Source: Rhodospirillales bacterium
GTDB taxonomy: Bacteria > Pseudomonadota > Alphaproteobacteria > Micavibrionales > UBA1664
Direction of reading: 5' to 3'
Assembly (NCBI GenBank): GCA_023898805.1
Contig: CP060260.1
Coordinates: forward strand, 806,001-870,000
DNA: 64,000 nt
A model generated the notes under the pieces. The model did no database searches, was not told where the DNA came from, and saw only the letters and a list, made by a program, of their open reading frames with translations. Below are positions 17,236 to 25,260 of this stretch, one piece after another. The position numbers were made by a program, and so were the translations under genes. The stretch's first letter is position 1; the number at the start of each line of letters is the position of its first letter.

Positions 17236-18362
17236 CACCCGGCCTCAAACTCGGCTTTCTTGGCGGCGGCGTCAATTCCGCAATCGGCCATGTGCATGAA
17301 ATCGCCTGCCGCATGGATTTGCGCTTCGACCTTGTGGCCGGCTGCTTCAGCCGCCATGCGGACGTCAACCGCCACACCGCCGACGCCTATGCGATCGACC
17401 CCGCCCGTCTTTATTCGGACCTTGACGCGCTGCTGAAGGCCGAGGCCGGCAATCTGGATGCGCTCGCCATCCTGACTCCGCCCGACCAGCACGCCGACCA
17501 GATTATCGCCGCGCTTGATGCGGGCTTGCCCGTGATCTGCGAAAAACCGCTGGCCACATCGGCGGCCGAATCCGCACGCGTGCGCGCGGCGCTTGAACGC
17601 ACCGGCGGGTTTTTGGGCGTTACCTACAACTACCTTGCCTATCCGATGATCCGCGAACTCAAATCGGTGATCGAAAGCGGGCAACTGGGTGAAATTCGCC
17701 AGATCATGGCCGAAATGCCGCAGGAAGGCTTTTTGCGCCTGCGCCCCGACGATACGCCGATGACGCCGCAGGACTGGCGCCGCCGCGATTATACGATTTC
17801 CACGGTCACGCTCGACCTCGGCGCGCATCTGCATATGTTCGTGAACTTCCTGACCGGGCGCGCGCCTGAATCCGTCGCCGCCACGGCCGCGACCTTCGGC
17901 AATTTTCCCGGCATTGTCGACACGCTCAGCGCGATCGCGAAATATGAAGGCGGCCTGCATGTGAACATGTGGCTGACCAAGGCAGCGCTGGGCCAACGCA
18001 ACGGCCTGCGCCTGCGCGTATGCGGCAGCGAGGGCACGGCGGAATGGTTCCAGCTCGAGCCGGAAACGCTGGGATTCGCCGACCGGCACGGCCGCCGATG
18101 GACGCTTGATCGCGGCCACCCGGATTCGCAAATCGCAAGCCAGCCGCGCTATACCCGCTTCAAGACCGGACATCCGGCCGGATTTATCGAGGCTTTTGCC
18201 AATTGCTACGCCGATCTGGCTGACGCGATCCACGCGCATAAAGCTGGCAATCCTGCGCCCGCGCCCTATGTCGTCGGCATAGGCCCCGCCGACGAGGGCA
18301 TGCGCTTTCTCGAAGCGATGACACAGGCAGCAAGCAGGGGCGAATGGATGGACGTGACATGA
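17232..18362 (+). CDS. Gfo/Idh/MocA family sugar oxidoreductase
   Basis: 376 residues. N-terminal NAD(P)-binding LGFLGGGVNSAIG at 8-20, the family CEKP motif at 103-106 (EKPLATS), and a C-terminal alpha/beta domain whose RRRDYTISTVTLDLGAHLHM holds the likely catalytic Asp/His. Members oxidise or reduce sugars or nucleotide sugars. Within this operon it probably acts on the dTDP-sugar or a glycan intermediate (inference). ATG 17232 overlaps the ATP-grasp stop as ATGA. Confidence 0.85.
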   Translation: MTPGLKLGFLGGGVNSAIGHVHEIACRMDLRFDLVAGCFSRHADVNRHTADAYAIDPARLYSDLDALLKAEAGNLDALAILTPPDQHADQIIAALDAGLPVICEKPLATSAAESARVRAALERTGGFLGVTYNYLAYPMIRELKSVIESGQLGEIRQIMAEMPQEGFLRLRPDDTPMTPQDWRRRDYTISTVTLDLGAHLHMFVNFLTGRAPESVAATAATFGNFPGIVDTLSAIAKYEGGLHVNMWLTKAALGQRNGLRLRVCGSEGTAEWFQLEPETLGFADRHGRRWTLDRGHPDSQIASQPRYTRFKTGHPAGFIEAFANCYADLADAIHAHKAGNPAPAPYVVGIGPADEGMRFLEAMTQAASRGEWMDVT

Positions 18363-19399
18363 CCCCGCAGGACATCGCCCGCGACTTTAACGACTGGCTG
18401 GCCGAAGCGCCTGCCGAATTCGAAAAAGATAGGCCTGTGTATCTGTTCGGCCGCACGCCCAACAGCGATGCCGCGCGCGCGCACCTGTCCTGCGTCGGCG
18501 TCATCGATGATTTCGCCGCCCCCGGCACGCACTGGAACGGCCTGCCCGTATTTCACGGCGATGCCCTGCCGCGTGACGCTATCGTTATCAATACCGCGTT
18601 GCACCGCTATCCCGTGACGCTTGATCGCCTGGCGCAATTGCCCAGCGTGGTCGATTACGCGGCGCTGCGCCTGCCGCCTTTGCCGCCCGTGGCGGCTGTC
18701 CGCGCGGCCGTGGCCGCGCGCCCGCTGGACCCCGTTTACGAGCGTCTGGACGACGCGGGGAAAAAGGTGCTTTACGACGTCATGCGTTTTCGCCTGACCG
18801 GCGACAAAAAATTCATGGCCACGCACACGATGCGCGAGGCTGAACAATATTTCGACGTCGACCTGCGACTTTCCGACGCGCCGGTTTTCGTCGACGGCGG
18901 CGCTTATCACGGCGAAAACACCCGGACCTTCTGTACCGACTACCCGCATTACGGCGCAGTACATCTTTTTGAGCCAGGCCCCGCGTCGATGGATACGGCA
19001 CGCGCGACATTGGCCGGCATGCGCGATACGCATTTCCATCCCTGCGCGCTGGGCGCGCGCGCAGATACCATGGCGTTTGAATCGACCGCCGGCCTGTCGT
19101 CGAAACTGACCGCAGACGGCGACATCGCGGTGCGCGTAGCGCGTATGGACGACGAAATCCCGACCCGCGTCGATTTCATCAAACTCGACCTTGAGGGGGC
19201 CGAACCGGATGCGCTGGCGGGCGCGGCCCGCCTGATCCGCGACCATCACCCGGCCCTTGCCGTGTGCGTCTATCACGCTGCGGGCGATCTATGGGACGTA
19301 CCCGCCCGCGTGCTGGCGATCCGTGACGATTACGACCTGACCTTGCGCCATTACACGCAAGGCTGGAACGAAACCGTGATGTATTTCATGCCGCGATGA
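18359..19399 (+). CDS. FkbM-family methyltransferase with N-terminal PglD-like domain
   Basis: 346 residues. The C-terminal SAM-dependent FkbM methyltransferase has VFVDGGAYHGENTRTF (motif I, about 180-195) and FIKLDLEGAEPDAL (about 265-280). Ahead of it lies a domain of about 100 residues reading VYLFGR...VGVIDDF...WNGLPVFHGDALP...IVIN, the beta-alpha-beta pattern of PglD_N-like sugar-nucleotide-associated domains. The two genes downstream have the same kind of N-terminus. FkbM enzymes usually O-methylate sugars or polyketides; here a glycan is the natural target. ATG 18359 overlaps the preceding stop as ATGA; the in-frame ATG 18344 is less likely. Confidence 0.82.
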   Translation: MTPQDIARDFNDWLAEAPAEFEKDRPVYLFGRTPNSDAARAHLSCVGVIDDFAAPGTHWNGLPVFHGDALPRDAIVINTALHRYPVTLDRLAQLPSVVDYAALRLPPLPPVAAVRAAVAARPLDPVYERLDDAGKKVLYDVMRFRLTGDKKFMATHTMREAEQYFDVDLRLSDAPVFVDGGAYHGENTRTFCTDYPHYGAVHLFEPGPASMDTARATLAGMRDTHFHPCALGARADTMAFESTAGLSSKLTADGDIAVRVARMDDEIPTRVDFIKLDLEGAEPDALAGAARLIRDHHPALAVCVYHAAGDLWDVPARVLAIRDDYDLTLRHYTQGWNETVMYFMPR

Positions 19400-20346
19400 C
19401 TCTTCCCTTGGTCACGTTGCAGGGGCTCGCGCCGGAAACCCTGCGCCGCCGTATCGATGGACGGCGCGTTGCGATCTGGGGCACAGGTCCGTTGGCCCGG
19501 GATGTACACACCAGCCTGACGAAATCCGGCATCCCTGTTTCTACCTTCCTGCATGACCGCGCCTGCGGCACGTTTCTGGATTTGCCACTATGCGCCCCGG
19601 CGCAGGCATTACCGGAAAAACCGTTCGTGATCGTTGCGGCCGCGTCCTATCGCCGCGCGGCGCTTGATATTTCTGCCCGATATGACCTTGAACGTGGACG
19701 CGACGTGCTTACACATCTGGATATCGCGCGTCCGCACGCGATTGTCGAAATCGCCGCGCGGAACACGCCCGCCCCGTTTCACCCGATCGCGCGCGACCAC
19801 GCCCCTGCTTTCATGGACGTTGCGACCTTCACGCGCATCGTCGAAAAACTGGCGGCGGAAATCCCGCTGCTGACGCGCATCGGCCTGTCCCTGTTCGGCG
19901 ATCCGGAAACCCACCCCGATTACGCCGCGATCAAATCCATCGCCGAACGTATCGCGCCTCTCGCCGAACCGCCGGGGCAAGAGCCTTACCTGATGCCATA
20001 CGATTACATGCTGGAATACGCGCAAGGCGAAACCATCGCCGCCCCCGTACGCGCGGCGCTGCAAAACCTGCCATGGAATGTCGAAAAAGCCCTGCAACTG
20101 GCGCGATCGGATCACCGCCTGCCCTGCCTGTCCCAGCGCGTATTTCCGGTCATCCGCACCGACGGGGCGGTGGTGCTCTGTCACCTGTATGACGGCCCGG
20201 TGGTAGCCGAAAATTATCTGGAAACACCATGGGCACGAATCTTGCAAAATCGTCATGAAGCAAGCCACTGCGCACGCTGTCAGGATCAGGGGCTACATCG
20301 CCTTGATCTTGACGTGCTGCGCATGCGGCACGACATCGATTTATAA
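19396..20346 (+). CDS. Radical-SAM/SPASM homologue lacking the radical-SAM cysteines
   Basis: 316 residues. It aligns by eye along most of its length with the radical-SAM protein encoded next to it. The shared N-terminal PglD-like part is VAIWGTGPLARDV...LPLCAPAQALP. The VEIA strand follows at 117-120, but the three cluster cysteines (118, 122, 125 in the neighbour) are Asn123, Pro127 and Pro130 here. The GEP motif has become GDP. The SPASM-type cysteines are kept: Cys244, Cys262, Cys292 and Cys295, with the same 18- and 30-residue spacings as the neighbour. It should not cleave SAM, and may be a partner or substrate-presenting subunit (inference). Overlaps the FkbM gene by 4 bases; the frame is intact, so it is not simply a pseudogene. 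Confidence 0.75.
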   Translation: MTLPLVTLQGLAPETLRRRIDGRRVAIWGTGPLARDVHTSLTKSGIPVSTFLHDRACGTFLDLPLCAPAQALPEKPFVIVAAASYRRAALDISARYDLERGRDVLTHLDIARPHAIVEIAARNTPAPFHPIARDHAPAFMDVATFTRIVEKLAAEIPLLTRIGLSLFGDPETHPDYAAIKSIAERIAPLAEPPGQEPYLMPYDYMLEYAQGETIAAPVRAALQNLPWNVEKALQLARSDHRLPCLSQRVFPVIRTDGAVVLCHLYDGPVVAENYLETPWARILQNRHEASHCARCQDQGLHRLDLDVLRMRHDIDL

Positions 20347-20355
20347 GGACACGCG

Positions 20356-21603
20356 ATGGAGCGCGAGGAATTTTTAAACCTGACCCAAGGCCGCACGGCC
20401 TTCGTCTATGCCGTCAATCTGGAGGGCATCGGGTTCATGCGCCGCCTGCGCCATCTGGGGTTGGATGTCGGCGGCTTCATCGATTCCCGTCCTTTTGGCC
20501 ACAAACACGGTCTGCCGGTGATCCACCCGGATGAATTTTTCGCGCGCGGCGACAAAAACGTTTTTATCCTGATCGCGACCAAGCATGTCGGCATCCGTAA
20601 AGAGGCGATGGACCGCTGCAAGGCCTTCGGTCTGGAACGCGGCGCGGGCTTTATGATGTTCACCGATCTGTGCGATTACATGCCGACGGTGGAAATCGCG
20701 GGTCTATGCAACCTGCGCTGCCGCACCTGCAACATGGGCCTGCCCGGCGCGAACCAGAAGGGCGGCCTGATGTCCGCCGAAACCTTTGCAAAGGTGATGG
20801 CCAAACTTTCGACGGAAATTCCGTTCATGAATTCCATCTATTTGTATTTATGGGGAGAACCGCTGCTCAACCCCGACCTGCCGGAAATCCTGCGCATTAC
20901 CGCACGCTATGGCGTGGCGTCAGAAATTTCGACCAACCTGATCAACGTCACCCGGCTTGAGGATACGATCGCCGCCGCGCCCGATGTGATCGTCACGCCC
21001 TGCGCCGGCATTGGCGAGAATTTCGCGCTTGGCCGCACCGGCGGCACATGGGACGTCTACCGCGATAATCTGTACCGCCTGCGCGAACTGCTTGACCGCT
21101 ACGGCCACGAAACACAGGTGCGCATCACCTATCACGGCTATAAGAACAACATGGATGAGGATTACGACGTGGTCGAATCCATCGCCCGCGAACTGGACTT
21201 CCAGATTTATCCCATCCTTGCCCAGATTTTTCCCGAACGCGTGCTGCGCAAGGTCCTGCATGACGAGCCGATCCCCGATGTCATGCTGGAAGCCAGCAAA
21301 AACCTTTGCTATTCGATCGAGGACCAGTTGGCCCACGCCTACAGCAACCGCGACAAATACTGCCCCGTGATCCGCGCCTTCCCGACGGTGCGCTGGGATA
21401 CCTCGGTCGCGCATTGCTCGAACATGATGGAGCCGGTGGTTGCGAACAGCTACCTTGACATGCCTTTCGACGAAATCCTGCGCACGCGCGACGGCAACGG
21501 GTTCTGCGGCCGCTGCATGGATGCGGGCCTGCACCGTTATTTCTACGTCCATACGAAATTCGCGCGCGATGCGAACGGGCGGCGCATCATGGTGCGCGGC
21601 TGA
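20356..21603 (+). CDS. Radical SAM/SPASM protein with N-terminal PglD-like domain
   Basis: 415 residues. N-terminal ~95 residues: a Rossmann/PglD-like domain (AFVYAVNLEGIGFMRRL...VGGFIDS...GLPVIHPDEFF). The radical-SAM core begins with Cys118-x3-Cys122-x2-Cys125 (CNLRCRTC) and contains the SAM-binding WGEP loop. A C-terminal SPASM-type motif follows: Cys336, Cys354, Cys384 and Cys387 (CGRC), probably holding an auxiliary 4Fe-4S cluster. SPASM proteins modify peptides or, in some clades, sugars (for example dehydrogenases and epimerases). The substrate here is unknown; the operon suggests a sugar or a glycan-linked amino acid. AGGACACGCG precedes ATG 20356. Last gene of the operon. Confidence 0.88.
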   Translation: MEREEFLNLTQGRTAFVYAVNLEGIGFMRRLRHLGLDVGGFIDSRPFGHKHGLPVIHPDEFFARGDKNVFILIATKHVGIRKEAMDRCKAFGLERGAGFMMFTDLCDYMPTVEIAGLCNLRCRTCNMGLPGANQKGGLMSAETFAKVMAKLSTEIPFMNSIYLYLWGEPLLNPDLPEILRITARYGVASEISTNLINVTRLEDTIAAAPDVIVTPCAGIGENFALGRTGGTWDVYRDNLYRLRELLDRYGHETQVRITYHGYKNNMDEDYDVVESIARELDFQIYPILAQIFPERVLRKVLHDEPIPDVMLEASKNLCYSIEDQLAHAYSNRDKYCPVIRAFPTVRWDTSVAHCSNMMEPVVANSYLDMPFDEILRTRDGNGFCGRCMDAGLHRYFYVHTKFARDANGRRIMVRG

Positions 21604-21705
21604 TACGCGCAAATTATATTCCATAAAAATTTACTTAACCGTTTTTTTACGGCGACGGGGTTAGAACGGAAGGGTAAATGTCCTCCATACCTGACGTGAC
21701 GACCC

Positions 21706-21939
21706 ATGTTTGACAGTGACCGCCAGTTGCGCCGCTTTTTAAGAACCTCCTTGTTTTTCTGCGTCGTCATTGTCGCGCACTTTGCCGTATCGACGCTGCG
21801 CGATACCTATGTCCACTATCGCACGGAACGGCAGGCCGAAAATCTGGCGCGCAACGACGACGATATTTATCGCCGCCTTGGTGTGATCGCCCCTGCGGCA
21901 GGCGACGAAACACCACCGACGCACATCAAAATCCGCTGA
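21706..21939 (+). CDS. Small single-span membrane protein, unknown
   Basis: 77 residues: a short basic N-terminus (RQLRRFLRTS), one hydrophobic helix at about 15-32, then a charged, probably periplasmic tail ending in a Pro-rich stretch. Codon use matches the GC-rich core. There is no strong ribosome binding site and no family I recognise. It stands alone between the glycan operon and the CHAP lipoprotein. Confidence 0.5.
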   Translation: MFDSDRQLRRFLRTSLFFCVVIVAHFAVSTLRDTYVHYRTERQAENLARNDDDIYRRLGVIAPAAGDETPPTHIKIR

Positions 21940-21983
21940 TTTTCCCGGCGCGCGCCGCGCACAAATACGGTATAATTTTCGAC

Positions 21984-22505
21984 ATGATTGCATCCGCCCC
22001 CTTCCGGCTGCTGCTCGCTCTGGGTTTCACGCTTGCCCTCGGCGCCTGCTCGACCCTCACCGGCTTTTCCCACACCAATGCAAGCGGCTACACCCAATTG
22101 CAGCACCAGCAATGCGTGCCCTATGCGCGTGACGTTTCGGGCATCCCGATCCGCGGCGACGCATGGACATGGTGGGGTCAGGCGGCGGGCCGCTACGCGC
22201 GCGGCAACCACCCAGCATCCGGCGCGGTGCTGGTCCTTGCCAAAACCCAGCGCCTTACCCACGGACATCTGGCAGTGGTTACCGGCGTTCTTTCGCCGCG
22301 CGACATTCTGGTCACACATACCAATTGGGGCGACAACCCATTTAACCGCCGCATTGTCTATACGGCAATGCGAGCACAGGACGTATCCCCCGCCAATGAC
22401 TGGACCAGCGTGCGTTTCTGGAACGACGAAAAAAGCGTCTTCGGGTTCCAGTACGCCGCGTACGGATTTATCTACAACCCGCGCGGCACGCCTATCACAT
22501 ATTGA
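21984..22505 (+). CDS. CHAP-domain lipoprotein (putative peptidoglycan amidase/endopeptidase)
   Basis: 173 residues. Lipoprotein signal: hydrophobic N-terminus with lipobox LGAC, so Cys22 would be lipidated. The mature part has the CHAP pattern: QQCVPYARDVSG (nucleophile Cys at about 44), AWTWWGQAAG, then HGHLAVV with the catalytic His and a later Asn in THTNWGDN. CHAP enzymes cut peptidoglycan stem peptides or amide bonds. Likely a small envelope hydrolase. Separated from hemN by a short gap holding an Fnr-type site. Confidence 0.82.
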   Translation: MIASAPFRLLLALGFTLALGACSTLTGFSHTNASGYTQLQHQQCVPYARDVSGIPIRGDAWTWWGQAAGRYARGNHPASGAVLVLAKTQRLTHGHLAVVTGVLSPRDILVTHTNWGDNPFNRRIVYTAMRAQDVSPANDWTSVRFWNDEKSVFGFQYAAYGFIYNPRGTPITY

Positions 22506-22530
22506 CTTGCCCGCAGGCTTGTCCGATAGG

Positions 22531-22544
22531 TTGACCGAAATCAA
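22531..22544. promoter_or_regulatory. Fnr/Crp-type operator upstream of hemN
   Basis: TTGACCGAAATCAA fits TTGA(T/C)-N4-(A/G)TCAA. Its centre is 42.5 bases before the hemN ATG. A TTAGAT hexamer (22566-22571) lies where a -10 box of a class II Fnr promoter belongs, which would place the transcript start within a base or two of the ATG. Confidence 0.8.
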
Positions 22545-22579
22545 GGCCGCAATCGGCACGTACGGTTAGATAAAAAGGC

Positions 22580-23950
22580 ATGAGTGGTTCCTGGAAGGCA
22601 CGGGTGCTGAAATATGACGGTATGGCACCCCGCTATACCAGCTATCCGCCCGCGCCCATATTCAAGGCGGAATTCCCGCGCGAAACGGTTTCTGACTGGT
22701 TGCGCGCCCTTGCGCCCGGGCAAAACCTGTCGCTTTACCTCCACATCCCGTTCTGCGCCAAGCTGTGCTATTACTGCGGCTGCAATACCAGCATCGCCAA
22801 CGATTACGACCGCGTGTCGGCCTATCTTCAAATTCTAAGGCGCGAAATCGATACCGCCGCCGCGCTGGTCGACAAGGGCGTCATCGTCACCCAGATCCAT
22901 TTTGGCGGCGGATCGCCCACGATGATGGCCGATGCCGATTTCACCGCCTTGATGGACCGGCTGCGCACGGCCTTCACGCTCGCGCCGGACGCCGAGATCG
23001 CGATCGAGGCCGACCCGCGCCAACTGACCCGCGGACGCATCGACACCTATGTCCGCGCGGGCGTCACACGGCTGAGCCTTGGCACGCAGGATTTTGAACC
23101 CGAGGTTCTGGCGGCCGTCAACCGCGAGCAGCCTTACGAACTGACCGAAAACGCGATTAAATGGGCGCGTGAGGCCGGCATCAAAAGCGTCAACATGGAC
23201 ATCATGTACGGCCTGCCCTTCCAGACCGTCGCCAGCATCACCCGCACGCTCGAACGCGTGGCCGCTCTTTCGCCCGAACGCGTTGCCTTTTTCGGCTATG
23301 CCCACGTGCCATGGATGAAAAAACACATGGGCGTAATCGGCGAACAGAACCTTCCCGATGCCGGTTTACGCTACGACCTGTTCGAAGCCGGAAAATCCAT
23401 ACTGGTGCAGGCGGGCTACCGCGCGATCGGGATCGATCATTTCGTACGCCCCGGCGATGCCATGCACGCGGCATGGAAGGAAGGCCGCCTCAACCGCAAT
23501 TTTCAGGGTTATACGACCGACAGCGCCCAAGCGTTGCTCGGCCTCGGCGCTTCGGCGATTTCCGCCTTCCCGCAGGGATACGCCCAGAATCTGACCGACC
23601 AGCGCGCCTACGCCGATGCGGTGGAATCCGGCCTTCTACCGGTCGCGCGGGGACTGGCCAAAACTCCGGACGATGTCGTGCGCGGCGAAATCATCATGCG
23701 CTTGATGTGCGACTTTTTCGTCGATCTGCACGCCATGGCCCAGCGCAATGATCTACCCACTCGTCATTTCGACGATAACGTCGCGAAACTTGCGCCGCTG
23801 ATCGCCGATCATCTGGTCGATTTTGACGGCCGCGGCCTGCGCATCAATCCCGCCGCGCCACAGATTGCACGCATCGCAGCCCAAGCCTTCGACGCCTATG
23901 CTGCTCCCTCCGCCGAATCCCTGAAGCCGCGCCATTCCAGGGCCGTCTAG
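22580..23950 (+). CDS. hemN: Oxygen-independent coproporphyrinogen III dehydrogenase
   Basis: 456 residues, essentially the length of E. coli HemN. Radical-SAM enzyme that decarboxylates coproporphyrinogen III to protoporphyrinogen IX without oxygen, giving heme under anaerobiosis. N-terminal PRYTSYPPAP is the family signature. Cluster motif Cys59-x3-Cys63-x2-Cys66 with Cys68 (CAKLCYYCGC), and HFGGGSPTMM follows. The Fnr-type box upstream and the neighbouring Crp/Fnr gene fit anaerobic control. Heme is needed by NarI and NnrS encoded further right. Codon use matches the GC-rich core, not the island. Confidence 0.96.
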   Translation: MSGSWKARVLKYDGMAPRYTSYPPAPIFKAEFPRETVSDWLRALAPGQNLSLYLHIPFCAKLCYYCGCNTSIANDYDRVSAYLQILRREIDTAAALVDKGVIVTQIHFGGGSPTMMADADFTALMDRLRTAFTLAPDAEIAIEADPRQLTRGRIDTYVRAGVTRLSLGTQDFEPEVLAAVNREQPYELTENAIKWAREAGIKSVNMDIMYGLPFQTVASITRTLERVAALSPERVAFFGYAHVPWMKKHMGVIGEQNLPDAGLRYDLFEAGKSILVQAGYRAIGIDHFVRPGDAMHAAWKEGRLNRNFQGYTTDSAQALLGLGASAISAFPQGYAQNLTDQRAYADAVESGLLPVARGLAKTPDDVVRGEIIMRLMCDFFVDLHAMAQRNDLPTRHFDDNVAKLAPLIADHLVDFDGRGLRINPAAPQIARIAAQAFDAYAAPSAESLKPRHSRAV

Positions 23951-23990
23951 CCCCTTGTTGCAGCACGTAAACGCCTGTAATCACGCAAAT

Positions 23991-24004
23991 TTGATCTTGA
24001 TCAA
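23991..24004. promoter_or_regulatory. Fnr/Crp-type operator at crp1
   Basis: TTGATCTTGATCAA, a perfect palindrome matching the Fnr consensus. Its centre is only 22.5 bases from ATG 24020 (34.5 from the alternative GTG 24032), so a bound protein would cover the core promoter. This suggests negative autoregulation. Confidence 0.8.
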
Positions 24005-24019
24005 TTCCCGAAAACACGG

Positions 24020-24745
24020 ATGATACGGGGCGTGAACACGATCACACCCGCAACCCTGAAATCCCTGCCGATGTTTCATGATTGCCCGGCGGCGGTGCTT
24101 GCACGCCTGCTTCAGGGCGCCGGGATCGAACAATGCGCCAAAGGCCGGGTACTGTTTTTAAACGGCGAACCCGCCAATAGTTACTTCTATATCCGCTCCG
24201 GCTGGATAAAACTCTTTCGTGAAACGCTCGACGGCGATCAGGCGATCGTCGACATCCTGCCTGCCGGGCACCTGTTCGGCGAAACCGCCATTTTTGAAAA
24301 CGGCATCTATGCCTACAGCGCCGAAATGGTCGAGGAAGGCGAGGTCGCACGCCTGCCGCTGCGCACGCTACAAGATGAAATCGACCGCAATCATGCCCTT
24401 GCGCTGGCGATGCTCAAATCCATGAGCCGCTATCGTCACGAACAGGAAATGGAAATCGAACACCGTACCTTGCAAAGCGCGCCGCAACGCATCGGCTGTT
24501 TCCTGCTGCGCTTGATGAACCAGCATGATTCCGGCCCGGTTACCGTTCATTTGCCATACGACAAAACACTGCTGGCGGCGCGCCTTGGCATGCAGCCGGA
24601 AACATTTTCCCGCGCGCTTGCCCGCCTGAAAAAGGAAACGGGCCTGGAAATCAGGGGCTCGACGGTTCAGGCACGCTCGTTTGTGCAATTATCCGAATAT
24701 GCCTGCGCGGCCTGCAGCTCCGGCTTCCCGTGCGCCGATAAATGA
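24020..24745 (+). CDS. Crp/Fnr-family transcription regulator (paralogue 1)
   Basis: 241 residues. N-terminal cyclic-nucleotide-binding-type barrel, a dimer helix, then a winged helix with PETFSRALARL. The E-x-x-S-R pattern is the Fnr recognition helix that reads TTGA half-sites. There is no N-terminal Fnr iron-sulfur Cys cluster; instead three Cys (229, 232, 238) sit in a tail after the DNA-binding domain. Two further Cys are at 22 and 39. Shares QSAPQRIGCFLLR and LPYDKTLLAARL with paralogue 2 at 32451. It could be a Dnr/Nnr-like or Anr-like sensor; the signal is unknown. GTG 24032 is a possible alternative start. Confidence 0.88.
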   Translation: MIRGVNTITPATLKSLPMFHDCPAAVLARLLQGAGIEQCAKGRVLFLNGEPANSYFYIRSGWIKLFRETLDGDQAIVDILPAGHLFGETAIFENGIYAYSAEMVEEGEVARLPLRTLQDEIDRNHALALAMLKSMSRYRHEQEMEIEHRTLQSAPQRIGCFLLRLMNQHDSGPVTVHLPYDKTLLAARLGMQPETFSRALARLKKETGLEIRGSTVQARSFVQLSEYACAACSSGFPCADK

Positions 24746-25128
24746 CCTTCAGCCGGCACCAGCCACGACCAGTCCAGCCGCGCCGGCTGGCTGATGAACA
24801 GTTGCGGATGATCGACGGCTAGCTCCAGCGCCTCGCGGCCCACGCGCCAGTATCGTTCTTCGCCCTGACAGCATGTACAACCGCAGCCCGCGCCCGGCAC
24901 GAAATCCAGCCGCCCTTCGCGTAAAAGCATTATCAGCGTGATTTCCCGACCGTGATCGACCACGATCGCGTGAATTTTTAGGCGCGCCATGTGCAGGCCT
25001 GCTGCATCCCAGATTGATTTATACGGGAACCTCGTCCGGTTCTGTGCCAGTGCCGCATTGCACACATTGACATACTGCGCAAACAGCGCATCAAGATCGT
25101 CATTACCCTTGAAAATACGGGCCGCCAT
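24667..25128 (-). CDS. Unknown Cys-containing protein under an Fnr-type site (orf153)
   Basis: 153 residues, no family I recognise. The middle carries GAGCGCTCC, a tight Cys cluster that could bind metal; the rest is mixed alpha/beta with several Trp. Its 3' end runs 79 bases into the convergent crp1 gene. An Fnr-type palindrome (25164-25177) is centred 42.5 bases before ATG 25128, which supports a real, oxygen- or nitrogen-oxide-regulated gene. Codon use is like the GC-rich core. Confidence 0.65.
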   Translation of the reverse strand: MAARIFKGNDDLDALFAQYVNVCNAALAQNRTRFPYKSIWDAAGLHMARLKIHAIVVDHGREITLIMLLREGRLDFVPGAGCGCTCCQGEERYWRVGREALELAVDHPQLFISQPARLDWSWLVPAEGHLSAHGKPELQAAQAYSDNCTNERA

Positions 25129-25163
25129 CGTGCCATGCTTTCACAGCCGCGCCGCCGATGTAT

Positions 25164-25177
25164 TTGATTTCCGTCAA
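25164..25177. promoter_or_regulatory. Fnr/Dnr-type operator upstream of orf153
   Basis: TTGATTTCCGTCAA fits TTGAT-N4-GTCAA, the form often seen for Dnr-type regulators. It is centred 42.5 bases upstream of the orf153 start on the minus strand. No convincing -10 hexamer is visible at the expected spot. Confidence 0.65.
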
Positions 25178-25227
25178 ACCGTCCCTACGGGCGTGCAACT
25201 CTCAAAATATGGCGGGAGGGTATGTAG

Positions 25228-25245
25228 ATGGCTGTGCGCGCAGTC
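25228..25245 (+). repeat. 18-bp direct repeat, copy 1 (left)
   Basis: ATGGCTGTGCGCGCAGTC; a copy with one mismatch lies at 26598-26615. The pair brackets the AlkB-like/BMT5-like gene pair. This copy lies at the visible change from GC-rich core to the lower-GC block. Confidence 0.85.
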
Positions 25246-25260
25246 TGCTGATAACCGTTC

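Noticed and set aside
21625..21665. Terminator after the glycan operon (AACCGTTTTTTTACGG...GGTT)
   Set aside because: The possible stems are only four bases and the T-run lies inside the loop rather than after the stem, so no terminator is called.
25226..25244. Possible attachment-site copy of the tRNA-Gln 3' border (AGATGGCTG shared with 52611-52619)
   Set aside because: Only nine bases plus scattered matches agree; real tRNA attachment repeats are longer and extend into the T-arm. Chance is a sufficient explanation, so no att site is called.
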